Origin: Phyto melanocephala
Taxonomy: Eukaryota; Arthropoda; Insecta; Diptera; Rhinophoridae
Reading direction: 5' to 3'
Length of the DNA: 64,000 bases
Assembly (NCBI GenBank): GCA_941918925.1
Contig: OW799237.1
Coordinates: 6,801,201 to 6,865,200, forward strand
The notes beneath the pieces were generated by a model, which did no database searches, had not been told where the DNA came from, and saw nothing but the letters and a program-made list of their open reading frames with translations. A program made the position numbers and the translations under genes. Position 1 is the stretch's first letter. Every line of letters begins with the position of its first letter. This document shows positions 27,801 to 36,026 of the stretch, piece by piece.

Positions 27801-30800
27801 GGTAGAATATAGTGTTGAAAAGTGTAAGATCCGTGGTGCCGTCAGAAAAAAAGTGCGATTAATATTTTATCTCAACTCCATCATTATGGGTATCAGATAA
27901 AAGGACTTGACTAGTAGAATACAGCTAAATATCTAAAAACGTAAAATCGTTAATGGCGTCGGAAATAATAAACCAAATTGGCGTATAATGTTAAATCTGG
28001 GAACTAGGATATGCTACATTAAGGTTATTTTATCCATGTACATGATAGTGAACGTATATTATCAGATAAGGCATGGCAGTATATAGCACTCTTACCCGTT
28101 TTTGATTACTTTTTCAAGGGCTACTAGGTAAAGTCAAAAAAATGGCGGTGTGCTAATGATAAGACCTAATGACTTTTTTGCTTAATTTTTTTGCTTAAAT
28201 AAATTTTTCAATTATATAGGATTTTTTCCAAGCTTGAGATCAACTTTTTTGGTTTTTTTTTATAAAAAATTATTTATTATTAACCAATATTTCGCTACCC
28301 TGAAGAAGCTACCCATTGTTTGGATTAATGGATGTAGAACCAATTTTGCATAAAAAAGTCGATTTCTTAAAAAAAGGTAACATACGATAATTTCGCGCAC
28401 AGGGTCGACATGTATGAACCAAAATTTTTTAATGGTTTTATCTTTGTGTTTTGTTTAATAAAATTAAACGAATATAAGTTTAAAGAATAGTTAAGTGCAT
28501 ATTTATTTTAATTTTTAGTACGTATTTTAAAATGTTTAATGCATATTATAGGCTTAGGCGCCTAAGACTTTTTTTGAGTGCATGAACTGCCCGTCCCTGC
28601 TTATTTCTTTGCTCAACTCAAACGATTTTTGTAAATCTTTAAACATTTTGTGATATTCAGAATTTTTTGTCACTTTAAATGTATTTAATTTATTTATTAT
28701 TTATTTTTCTTTTTTTTTTTTTTTTTTGTTAAATTTTATCTTAAATAAATTTCCATGTTCTGCATTCCGAGTAAAATTAAATCACGCAGAACATGACCGA
28801 GAAGCCACAAATTTTGTTATATTTGTTGATTGATCTATTCAAAAGTAGTCAGAATCTGAATATCTATTGTTTAAAAGGCGTGTTTGTTAGTTCTAACGAA
28901 ATATTTAATTTAAACAATTAAATAAAGTCAATTAAAATTGTACTAAGCAATAAACATACAAGAAAATAAAAAAAAATAAAAAATATTCAACAATAATAAT
29001 TGGCTATTGTTTAGTATTTTTTTTTTTAACAATTTCTTTGGTTTTGCTTTAAAAATTGTAAATGTACTGTTTCTGTCTCCAGTAAATTTTGTTTAAACAA
29101 GTTTTATTGTCTTTTTATTGGTTCGCATTAAGATGTTTTTAGCACATGTGTGTTTAACTAATTTATCAAAATTTTACAAGACTCGTATGTTCCTGTTTCC
29201 ATTGTTACATTTGCTCTATAAATTTAAACATGTAGGAAATGTTCTAAATTGTAGTCATGCAATTGGAACTGACTAGTTTTCCTTTAAACAGCAAAAAAAA
29301 AAAGTGAAACATCCATTAAAATCATACAAAAAAAAACTAGATAAAAGGCAGATGTTAAGATTGTATGAAACGAAAATAAGTGTGTAAGTGTGTATGTAAT
29401 TATGTATGTATGTGCATTTGTATTTTGTTAGTTTGTAATTGGCATAGTAGTTCGTAATTCTTGTTAAAGAAAAAATTGTGGGTTGCAAAAAAGCGAAAGA
29501 AACTTAGAGCTTTTTACTATTAACAGCAAAGGATCTGGCAAAAGTGTGAATACAAAGTGCAACTAATTAAAAATGCGATTTTATTCCTTACTCTCTCTTT
29601 CTCTCTCTCTCAAAATAGCGAATTAAAATATAAAAGAAAAATAAAACAAATTAAACAAAAAACAATACTTTTGCCACGAGACCCAACTTCAGTTGCTTAG
29701 CTTGTTCGCAAGACTGTTTGCAAGCAACTAACCAAACAATCTGATTTGGAAGCAAATTACCGCATTCGATATATGTAGATCGACATTATATTTGAACCTG
29801 CGAGTTTTCTTTAGATTTGGTATTAGGTACAATAATTTGCCCCTAGTTTGGTAGAAACAACAATAAGAAAATCAAGAATCAAAATTGGGCAGATTAAGGA
29901 AGAAAGTAATGTGGTAGAACTGAAATGAAAAACCTGCAAAAAACAGTGCTATAAAGCCTTCATTGTCTATCTACTAACCACCTTTAGATTGCACTGCGAC
30001 ACATCACTTAAGTCACTGTGGAATCGCATATCTAACCACCTAACTTTATTTTATTTAGTCTCGGGCAGTAACATACAACATGCTCCACCGTTTCTATCTC
30101 ATTCTCATTCTCACACAAGCTACCTAGCTCTTACTGGACAATATCCTGTTATAACCCCATTAGTGGTTCTCAGACATATTCTATTTAGGTATTTAGAGTC
30201 CGGCGAGTTTATCCTTGGCTCTAGACCCTTGACACGCTGCAGTTCCTTCTGTTCCTCCATATCATATCAGTTTTTTCCGATTTTCATACTCTTATTCGCC
30301 TAAAATATTGGTGCATCGGTGGCCTTAATTCGTTGATCCTAGTGCTGATCCACCACGCGCAAAATCCTCTGCAATATCGTTGCCGACAATTTCTCAGTGG
30401 CCTTGTATCAAATACAATCTAATATTAAAGAAGCCCATAGTTCTATAAAGAGCTCTTCTACATTCCCTAACAAGCCTGGATTTATATAATGTCCTTGAGA
30501 GCCGTCTGACTATCCTTTTCAACATGTTTTATCGTGGGATCCGTTGCTTAATAGATGACAAGTGTATCTGCTTCAAACAGAGAACAATTATCAGACCTCC
30601 TGATTTTCTTTCCCATGATATAGACACCTGTTGCTGAGCCTATATCCATCTTCAATCCATCCGTGCTCAAACTGCTATTAAAACTCTGTATAAAGCTCTC
30701 CGACTATACAGTCCGTCACATTTTCCTGGCAGAAATTTGCCCCAAGCTCTCTTTTAATTTGGTTTCTTGTTGAATTGCAAGTTTGCAATATTTTCATTTA

Positions 30801-33800
30801 CTTATACTTTTGCAATTCCATTTGCATGTAATACTGAAATGTTCTACTATACTTTTCTAATACTAGAACATTGCAATAGAATTGCTTTCGTTAACTTGTA
30901 GTATCATAGACGAGTTATTTAACATTCAGGTGCAGGCCAATCCAACATAGAAACATAGAATCATTTGAACATCTGTAGTTATTTTTGAATGTGTTGGTGA
31001 GAGAATTTAAGCTGTGATTTTTGGAAAAATTAAATTTTTTACGTATTTTAAAAGATTTTGGTGTTTTAGCAACATTTACGTCTACACACATGTTTCTTTA
31101 ACTCTTACTGCAGCATAGGGCGCCAATAGCGATTCATATGCAGAGTTGATTATTAAAAATTTGGGTTACTAGCCATTCTATCCTTAATTATTGATTAGGC
31201 TGTTATCTTTTCTTATTTTAATTAAATGTTACAACCATGCCTTAGCAAATATTTATATCTTGTTTGACTTTTTGCCTGAAATGCAAAGCTGTGGCTGACC
31301 ATTCAGGTTACGTGACTGACTTCTTACTCCAGCTAACTTTTAGTGGAATCTGAAAAGCCCTCATCCTTTAATTACTTAATTAAAAACCGTAAGTAATATG
31401 CTGCTTATAAAGTCGCATACGGAAATTATTGCAGGTCACACCCAAGCGTAAGATAATCACAAACTTTACACACTAAGTGCACCTCTGTTAAAAGTTAAAG
31501 ATGATTGATAGTTAACACAGAAGATAAGGGTGCCCCGGTGGACTAGTCATTACTGGATTATTCAGTAGTTTGGGGGTTGCGGGTTCAATTCCCGCCAGAG
31601 ACTCTGGACTGGTCTGCTTCTCTTTCTCTTCCATTCTAACTATTTCTATTCTTATTCTATTCTTCTCTTTATTCTATATTAAGGCGTCACAGTGGACCGT
31701 AATAATCTCCAGGTGAGGGTGTGAGGGTAACATTGCACCCCTGACCTACCTACCTACCTAACACAGAAGATATAAATATTTTAGTAGGAGATTCCACTTG
31801 TTATCAAATTTTGATTTATTCGTTGCCCTACCTACACCTCTTACGTCATCACTAACATTATTAATTATTTCTTTCTCTACCACATCACGCAGATACAAGA
31901 TGTAGCAACATCCTCTCGCATGACAACTCTAGGCAGTCGTTCAAAACGTTTGCAAGCTTCAATACTACAACCACTGGAGCAGTTACAAAATGAAATACTC
32001 TACCATTTGACAGCGCTGGAATTGCAACGTGACCCCTGGGCCAAACAAGTCAATCAAACCTTAAATCATTTGCGCAATATACAGGAGTATTTGGAAAAGA
32101 TGGCCGCGGAGATATGTCAAAATCAAACACGTATTTATACAGAAAGGTTCTGCTTAATCAACTTTGTGCAATATGTTTCTTGAGCTTAATTGTTAATTGT
32201 TTTTTCTCAAACCTGTATTACAGACTGAAAACCTATTTAAGCAACGACAAGGCCACCATGTCTTCGCAGCTGGGCGAAACTACAGCCAGATGTCGGCCGT
32301 TTTTCGATATATTTGATGCAAATCGCATATTTCTTTGTCGAAATATGATTGATTTTGTTAATGCTTTATGGTTTTTTACCTTTCTCACCCTGCTGCTTTG
32401 GTCGATAGCCACGCCGGTGGGTTTGAATCTTATCACGTTACAGCGCAAAATGAATAACTTACGCAAGGCGAAACTGCGTGCCGCCGAAAGAGCTACGGAG
32501 AGAGGTGATTCGTTTAGTCGTGGTCGCAGACGTGAACGTGGCCAAAATGCAGCACGTGATCGGGATCGCAGTACAAGTAGTACGGGTAGGCCTAGGCCAA
32601 CATTGTAAGTATGTGAAGTGTCTTTAAAATTTTTTTTTAAAGAGATGATTCCCTATCGGGTTTTTATAAACCCGACGTAAGGTAAATTTCTGTTGTTTAA
32701 TCCACCAATTAAATTTTTGAAAAATGCATGATATTTTTTTCAATTCTCTTTTGAAACTCTTTAAAAAAAATTTTTCGTCAAAATTTGTGTTTTTTTAGCA
32801 AAATTGTGAAAGAAATAAGAATTTTTAATCAAATATAAATTTTCCCTTTCAGACAACGTACCGCCACTGAAGAGACTCTAGACATAGAAACATTAGATGA
32901 CATGCCCTCACAACGTGCTCAAATGGGTCGTGAAAGAGAGCGGGAACGTGAACGTGAACGAGAACGTTCGCGTGAAAGAGAGCGTGAACGCGAACATGAG
33001 AGGTCTAGAGAACGAGAACGCGATAATGAGAGATCTAGAGAACGAGACCGCGAACGGCATAGCAGAAGTCGTGAAGTATCACAAGATAGGTCGACCGGTC
33101 GTCGAGGTGGACAAATGTAAGTTTGAAATTATTTCTCTTTTTATCACTCTTTCTTTGTATTGCTGCAAGCATTTTTAATAATAAATTTTAAAAATAGAAG
33201 ACGTCAAGGTACTGAAGAAGAAGAATTGGACTCAGACACCAATCGGGGAACTTCATATGAACGTGAAGAAAGTCAATCACGTATGAGAGGCAGTAGTGCC
33301 CAACAACAGCAACAAAGACAGCAAAGGCAACAGCAACAACAGCGTCAACAACAGCAGCAGCAACAGCGTTCAAGATTTCAACAGCCACCACCTTTGTAAG
33401 TAAATAAATTGTTGTGGTTGAAACAAAAACTTTTACTTTCTCTCACCCGCTCTCTATCTCTCTCTGTGTTTGCGGTTTTAAATATTAAATTTCAAATATT
33501 ATGTAAATGTCTTCGATCTTTTTTTTATCAATATTTTGTCCTTTTCTTCAATCCTGAGATCATTTTTTTTATCAAAATTATTTTATTTTATTTCAATACT
33601 TCGCTACCACATTGGGTAGCTTCTTCAGGGACAGTTTTTATAAATAAATGTTGAAAAAAATATTTTTTCCCAACTTTTTTGAAAAAAAAATTATTTTGAA
33701 TAATTTGAAAATTGTTAATTGTTTTAATCAAGGCGAATCCACCTTGGTTTTAATTGTAAAAACTTTCTTTGAAGAAGCGGAATATTGAAATAAAATAAAA

Positions 33801-35734
33801 CAATTTTTTAAAAAAAAACTGATCTCAAGCTGGGAAGAAAGGACAACATATTGATATAAATTTCAAACAAAAATACAATTTAAACACACTTATCATACTT
33901 ATCTTCTAGACGTCGCCAAGGCACGGAAGAATTTAGCTTAGATGAGGGTGATGCCTGGCAATCGCCGCAACAAACGGGACGCGGTCGTAGTGAACCTCGT
34001 CGTGACGATAGACGTCGCGATATTTACGAACCACAACGTACTAGACGCTCTATAACCCCTGTACTACCAGTACGATCAGATGTTCAGCCAGCCCAACCAA
34101 AACCCCGAACACCAACTCGTCTAAAAAGTCGAGTTTCACTCACCAGTCGTGCAGTGAAGAATATTGTTGAAAATCGTGGTAACCGCAGTCGGGAATTGTA
34201 AGTTTAATACAAATTGACAAACAGACATACGTATAAAATGGACAATTTAAAGTCAAATTAAGTGAAATTAAACAAATAAATACAAATTAGTATTCGTAAG
34301 AACAGAACTAATTTGTTGTAAGACTGGACAATAATCAAGAAAAGTAGTAGACTAGACTATAGATTTACACAGAGAGATAGAGGGAGAATATCAGTTAATT
34401 TCGAAAAATTGGAAACAAAAAATCTTTCGATCGAAGCCGAAAGTCTTAATTCATATGCAAAATAAAAAATCACTTTCTTAAGAGTCCATAAACTAGTTTA
34501 GAGTCCAGATCAAGGCATATTTATTGATCAGGTAAAAAATAAATTGCCTAAATTATTTATATAAAGTTTAAGAAGTTTGACAACTAAAGTTAAAACTAAG
34601 TTAAAAAAATCAGAAGACTCCTGATGATTAAATATGTCCTGGTCTAGACTATATTGTAGTCTATAGTCTAAATCTATAGAAATGTTTTTACCATTTTACT
34701 TATTTTAGGTCTTGAACAATTACTACAAAATTTTTAAATTTTATTTTGAACAGGCAACGTCAGAATACCGAAGATTTTAATTTGGAGGACGATAATAGTT
34801 ATGGCACTTCGAGAAGCACTTCACAGGCGGTTCAAGCGTAAGTAGAAAATATTAACTATTTTCAATTCACTTTCATGGAGAGATGAAAAGAGAGAGTAGA
34901 AATTCATAATGCTATTCATAACCATTATATTAGTGACTTTGTACCCGGTTACCCATTTATTTTTTTTGAAATAGAAATTCTCTATATAGAAGTTTATAAA
35001 TATTTGGTTTTGAAACATCGAACTTCTTAAAAATTCCTGAGTTTTAATTGTTTTTATAATTAAAAATGTCCCTTTAGGTTCTATATAAATCATTTTACTT
35101 TAGAGTTGGATACAATTCGTTAATTTAGTTCATTTTTGCCAACAGCCTCGGTCGTTTTTTCGCGAACCCCTGTTAAATTAACTTGTGGTTTGTGCAGTAA
35201 ATTAAAGAGGTGGTTGTCAAAAACGAACCGTTTGACCCAACTCTATTTTACATATAGGCATTAAGTCTGCAAACTGGGTATATTTCCCATGTATTTTTTT
35301 TTTATATGGAAACCTGGGTACCACAGTTGCTCTGTTAAATATGTAACGTTTGTGAGGTTAAATCAGAAATACTAAACAAAACTCAATTTTTATATTACAG
35401 GGCTCGTCGCACACCACCACGTTCTGCCCCACCACCACCGCCGCCACCCTCTAACAGGTTCTATCAACATTTTTAATTTCATATACCGTTATCACACACA
35501 CACAAACACACACACACATGTTTGTTAAACAAAAACTAAATTCCTCTAAACTAAAACTATAGTTGTTCTCTAATCTTGTTAAATGTTTTTGCTTTCTCGT
35601 TACACCCAACATCATTTAGATTCCAAGCGAGTAGTGTACGCAGCGTACGTTGGCATGCTGGTGATGAGGAAATGGTATTCGAAGATTGTGATTCACCCAA
35701 TCCCATGTACATGAGTCATGATCTCAACGATTAG
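3868..35734 (+). CDS. promL: Prominin-like membrane protein, 5'-partial, 14 exons
   Basis: Pentaspan protein of membrane protrusions. Exons (GT-AG, phases consistent): 3868-4022, 4349-4444, 9036-9247, 11998-12154, 16063-16702, 25164-25455, 31893-32146, 32224-32604, 32853-33116, 33198-33395, 33910-34197, 34754-34837, 35401-35457, 35620-35734. They join to 1063 codons plus TAG with no internal stop. Visible residues 1-260 fit the first large extracellular loop, 263-285 and 292-317 are TM3 and TM4, the second large loop follows, and 648-672 is TM5. Both loops are helical, and a Cys-rich segment (FLCEANIKAG) sits between TM3 and TM4, as in prominins. The N-terminus with TM1 and TM2 must lie upstream, because exon 1 opens with a split codon after an acceptor AG. 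Exon 5 carries an Asn-rich stretch. The tail after TM5 is about 390 residues, against roughly 50 in mammalian prominin-1 (recalled). Family is secure. The choice between the prominin and prominin-like paralogues is less sure. Confidence 0.88.
4708..4835. mobile_element. Fold-back MITE, 128 bp
   Basis: Nearly palindromic. GGGGCCGAATTACGGCATTC at the left pairs with GAATGCCGTAATTCGGTCCC at the right, and the match continues through ATCGATATCAATCGAAA-like sequence. No gene. Related arms recur at about 29751-29848 and 57263-57390. Confidence 0.78.
5035..5108 (+). other. Possible alternative terminal exon of the prominin-like gene
   Basis: In the intron after exon 2 (ends 4444, one base over) a good acceptor, tttcttttcag, ends at 5034. 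The next sequence is in phase, reads 24 codons rich in Lys and Thr, and ends at TAA 5106-5108. An AATAAA lies at 5168-5173, as expected for a poly(A) signal. If used, it would give a protein truncated in the first extracellular loop. No homology supports the peptide, and an acceptor-like site in AT-rich intron DNA can arise by chance. Confidence 0.25.
5305..6169. mobile_element. Non-autonomous DNA element with TCGGCTTAATATGCAAACCTGC ends
   Basis: A 21-22-bp inverted repeat (CGGCTTAATATGCAAACCTGC and its exact complement) bounds 865 bp. No convincing target duplication is visible. Internal open frames are short and not recognisable. It lies in the intron between prominin-like exons 2 and 3, just after the candidate terminal exon. 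Confidence 0.65.
7220..7680 (+). repeat. Degenerate minisatellite, about 60-67-bp units
   Basis: About six to seven diverged units with the order CCGAATxCAAG, CGAATTTTC, TTCGTTGTAA, ACTCGTATTTTATCGTA. Unit starts fall near 7227, 7324, 7391, 7454, 7520, 7575 and 7633. The units differ by many substitutions and small indels, so it is an old array. Confidence 0.7.
7750..8570 (+). repeat. Tandem duplication with a 392-bp period, rich in AGTCTA repeats
   Basis: The block containing ATACTCTGCTGTCCAG, TTAAAAGTATAATA and CTACAAAGAACAAAGAT occurs at about 7885-8028 and again at about 8277-8415, at a constant offset near 392. Between and after the copies the DNA is built of short CTATAATCTAATCTATAGT-type repeats. 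Similar TAGTCTA runs appear at about 6860-7010, 15690-15960 and 34650-34680. Confidence 0.72.
9592..11067. mobile_element. Pogo-like element (inner) with transposase remnant
   Basis: The left end CAGTAGACTCGCGGTAAC mirrors the right end GTTACCACGAGTGTACTG, with TA on both sides (9590-9591, 11068-11069). Near 9910-9990 a forward frame reads WMTAAIFENWF, resembling the WMTxxLFxxWL motif of Tigger/pogo transposases, then hits a stop. A mini-me-like repeat (10066-10864) is inserted inside. Confidence 0.68.
10066..10864 (+). mobile_element. Mini-me-like repeat, copy 1
   Basis: Starts TTATACCCTTCACCTG with a GGGTATATATAG hairpin/TA block, then GTCATTCCG, the CTGTCCGTGTG (GTCY-type) block and TTGAAATCAACTTTT. 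A long A/T homopolymer zone follows. It ends with the hairpin ATTCGGCACGGCCGAAT and ATAGCACTGTTACTTGTTTT. No ORF. Two proto-microsatellites, TA-rich and GTCY-rich, are the hallmark recalled for dipteran mini-me elements. Confidence 0.72.
12532..12698. mobile_element. Short MITE-like inverted repeat
   Basis: AGGTCAATTCACTGTGTG at the left resembles the complement of the right end (AGGTGGATTCACAAGG after inversion), and TATCATGTCGTTATG/CATGATATTATGACAATA further in are also inverted. About 165 bp, no ORF. Diverged. Confidence 0.45.
13000..14265. other. Intron sequence of mixed, possibly TE-derived composition
   Basis: Less AT-rich than the flanking intron and with a 133-codon open frame (13265-13666) that shows no domain I recognise. 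The neighbouring region is a non-LTR remnant, so this may be a decayed part of the same or another transposon. Unclassified. Confidence 0.35.
14270..14675. mobile_element. Element of the GGCCATTATTACAACTT family
   Basis: AGGGCCATTATAACTTACCGA at the left is inverted at the right (GTCGGCAAGTTGTAATAATGGCCCT). About 405 bp, no ORF. A second copy lies at about 919-1409. The target duplication is not clear. Confidence 0.7.
14690..15660 (-). pseudogene. Degenerate non-LTR retrotransposon, reverse transcriptase part
   Basis: On the minus strand, broken frames read LDTIGKCLERIVHQRL, then QYGFRKVKSTLDIIN, then TLDIKNTFNSAVWKQIL. These are conserved blocks of the fingers and of the first catalytic-Asp region of non-LTR reverse transcriptases, of R1/LOA-like type. 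Multiple stops and frameshifts make it inactive. Part of the prominin-like intron before exon 5. Confidence 0.75.
17199..18316. mobile_element. CAAGGC-end element interrupted by a mini-me-like copy
   Basis: Left CAAGGCACATTTATTCATCA and right TGATGAATTAATATGCCTTG form inverted ends. CAGCTGA lies just inside the left end. The interior is mostly the inserted repeat 17250-18143. No clear TSD remains. Confidence 0.65.
17250..18143 (+). mobile_element. Mini-me-like repeat, copy 2
   Basis: Same ends and order as copy 1. It has the longest (GTCY)n block in the window (17389-17440, alternating CTGTCCGT and CTGACCGT), then a long T/A homopolymer zone (17696-17960) and the terminal ATTCGGCACGGCCGAAT hairpin. 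Confidence 0.75.
18504..19231 (-). mobile_element. Mini-me-like repeat, copy 3
   Basis: Inverted orientation: AACAAGTAACAGTGCTATAT at the left and GTGAAGGGTATAA at the right. The GGACAGACGG repeats at 19040-19095 are the complement of the GTCY block. The terminal hairpin is mutated here (TTCGGCCGTGCCAAA). Confidence 0.75.
19403..20147 (+). mobile_element. Mini-me-like repeat, copy 4
   Basis: Complete ends (TTATACCCTTCACACAG; CGGCACGGCCGAATATAGTA). The GTCY block is short, and the central zone is T-rich. It lies 170 bp after copy 3 in the opposite orientation. Confidence 0.73.
20631..21512. mobile_element. CAAGGC-end element with 8-bp TSD
   Basis: Left CAAGGCAAATTTATTCATCA is inverted at the right (TGATGAATAAATATGCCTTG). 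Flanks carry the perfect 8-bp duplication GAGATAAT. CAGCTGAC occurs inside both ends. No ORF. The TSD length is compatible with hAT or P-type elements. Confidence 0.8.
22135..23704 (+). mobile_element. Diverged second subfamily of the mini-me-like repeat
   Basis: Begins ATATCCTTTACCATTGGTGAAAAGG then GATTATATAGG. The middle has CCCATATGTTGCACAG, ACTTTCAGAAATATACG and AAGATATAGG, and the 3' end is the hairpin ATTCGAGACGATCGAAT then TAGCACTTGACTG. Same architecture as the main family but strongly diverged. The TIR element at 22452-22977 is inserted inside. A second copy of the 3' end follows at about 23926-23975. Confidence 0.55.
22452..22977. mobile_element. CAAGGCG-end MITE with perfect 8-bp TSD
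   Basis: CAAGGCGAATTCAATATCAGG at the left is inverted at the right (CCTAATGTTGAATTCGCCTTG). GCCCTATC flanks both sides. About 530 bp, AT-rich, no ORF. Same terminal motif as 20631-21512 but a different interior. Confidence 0.85.
23655..24010 (+). repeat. Duplicated 3' end of the diverged repeat
   Basis: GCAGAATTTATTAGATTCG, GACGATCGAATTAGCACT and the following T-rich run occur at about 23661-23740 and again at about 23930-24010, with ACAATCATTTG shortly before both. A local duplication or two tandem truncated copies. Confidence 0.65.
26390..28103 (+). mobile_element. Long diverged mini-me-like repeat with internal tandem units
   Basis: Early part: CCCATAAAGTATATATTTG, TGTTGGTTAGGATCAACTTTTTGGAAG, ACTTTCTGAGATACATG. 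The AACTACTGTCTCTG block occurs near 26803 and 27106. From 27480 four variants of TATCAAATGAAAGGACTTGACTAGTAGA recur about every 115-170 bp. It ends GGCATGGCAGTATATAGCACTCTTACCCG, a decayed form of the family terminus. Confidence 0.55.
28225..28330. repeat. CTGAAGAAGC/GCGAAATATT repeat, copy
   Basis: AGCTTGAGATCAACTTTTTT, then TATTTCGCTACCCTGAAGAAGCTACCC. Shares its blocks with 33540-33840 and 22300-22345, in a rearranged order. Confidence 0.5.
29751..29848. mobile_element. Decayed copy of the fold-back MITE
   Basis: GCAAATTACCGCATTCGATAT at the left resembles the arm of the 4708-4835 element. The right arm is reduced to ACAATAATTTGCCCC. Lies in the intron before prominin-like exon 7. Confidence 0.45.
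29960..30770 (-). pseudogene. Degenerate non-LTR retrotransposon, RNase H and C-terminal part
   Basis: Minus-strand frames read STDGLKMDIGSATGVYI, then SLFEADTLVIY, KDSQTALKDI and EIVGNDIAEDFARGGSALGS, which are the successive blocks of an RNase H domain. They are followed by GSLCENENEIETVEHVVCYCP, the Cys-rich block near the ORF2 end. Several stops and frame changes. RNase H plus this Cys block fits LOA/I-like clades and could belong to the same family as the RT remnant at 14690-15660. Confidence 0.78.
31527..31758 (+). mobile_element. tRNA-derived SINE with perfect 14-bp target duplication
   Basis: The body starts AGGGTGCCCCGGTGGACTAG (A-box-like TGGACTAGTC) and has a B box GGTTCAATTCC about 40 bp on, a CAGGTGAGGGTGTGAGG body and an ACCT-repeat tail. 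Both flanks carry TAACACAGAAGATA (31513-31526 and 31759-31772). 232 bp, no coding. It sits 120 bp upstream of the acceptor of prominin-like exon 7. Confidence 0.9.
33540..33840. mobile_element. Element with inverted CTGAAGAAGC...GAAATAAAATAAAA ends
   Basis: The left arm read in reverse complement (CTGAAGAAGCTACCCAATG, GGTAGCGAAGTATTGAAATA, then TGATCTCAGG) matches the right arm (TTGAAGAAGCGGAATATTGAAATA, then TGATCTCAAG). About 300 bp in the intron between tail exons 10 and 11. The right arm lacks the central hairpin. Confidence 0.6.
34505..34642. mobile_element. Small CAAGGC-type MITE
   Basis: CAAGGCATATTTATTGATCAGG at the left is inverted at the right (CTGATGATTAAATATGTCCTGG) with some mismatches. 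About 138 bp, no ORF. A short-interior member of the family at 17199, 20631 and 22452. Confidence 0.6.
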
Positions 35735-36026
35735 AGAAAGAAAATTGCGCCGTTAAACGGTACGTCGATTTTAAAGAATTAGTTTAAGACAAAGGAAAAT
35801 GAGAAACAGCCCACATGCACGATTTTACCACAAACTACAACTTATTTATTTTGAATTTTTAATTTCTGGTTTTATATTTTTATTTTTATTTCGTTTTTGT
35901 AACCAAGTTAATTTATTTAAGTATTGTATTTAAGATATAAGATACCTATTTGAAAATATACAGAAGTAAACGAAAAATATTTTTACGGGTTTTTTTATAT
36001 GACGGAATCGTTTTGAAAAGTTATTT

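Larger units (their letters stand above)
32463..35734 (+). other. Expanded cytoplasmic tail of the prominin-like protein, built from symmetric exons
   Basis: After TM5 the protein continues through seven introns into a low-complexity charged tail. Exon 8 ends Arg/Ser-rich. Exon 9 (32853-33116) is a long run of RE/RS dipeptides. Exon 10 (33198-33395) ends in poly-Gln interrupted by Arg. Exon 11 is Arg/Pro-rich. Exon 13 (35401-35457) is proline-rich. The last exon ends in a short acidic peptide finishing HDLND. Every exon from 9 to 13 both starts and ends in phase 2, so any of them could be skipped without a frameshift. Exons 9, 10, 11 and 12 each start with a variant of [LI][QR]R[QT]xTE[ED] followed by an acidic run, which suggests exon duplication. 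Boundaries are read from the sequence. Function is unknown. Confidence 0.75.

Noticed and set aside
29989..30303. 104-aa open frame on the plus strand
   Set aside because: Shadow of the minus-strand RNase H/Cys-block remnant of a non-LTR element.
31540..31612. Functional tRNA gene
   Set aside because: A and B boxes are present but the cloverleaf is not complete, and the unit continues into a SINE body with tail and target duplication.
33160..33399. Minus-strand and alternative-frame proteins over the Gln-rich exon
   Set aside because: Low-complexity CAG/CAA repeats open several frames; only the frame joining exons 9 and 11 is supported by splice phase.
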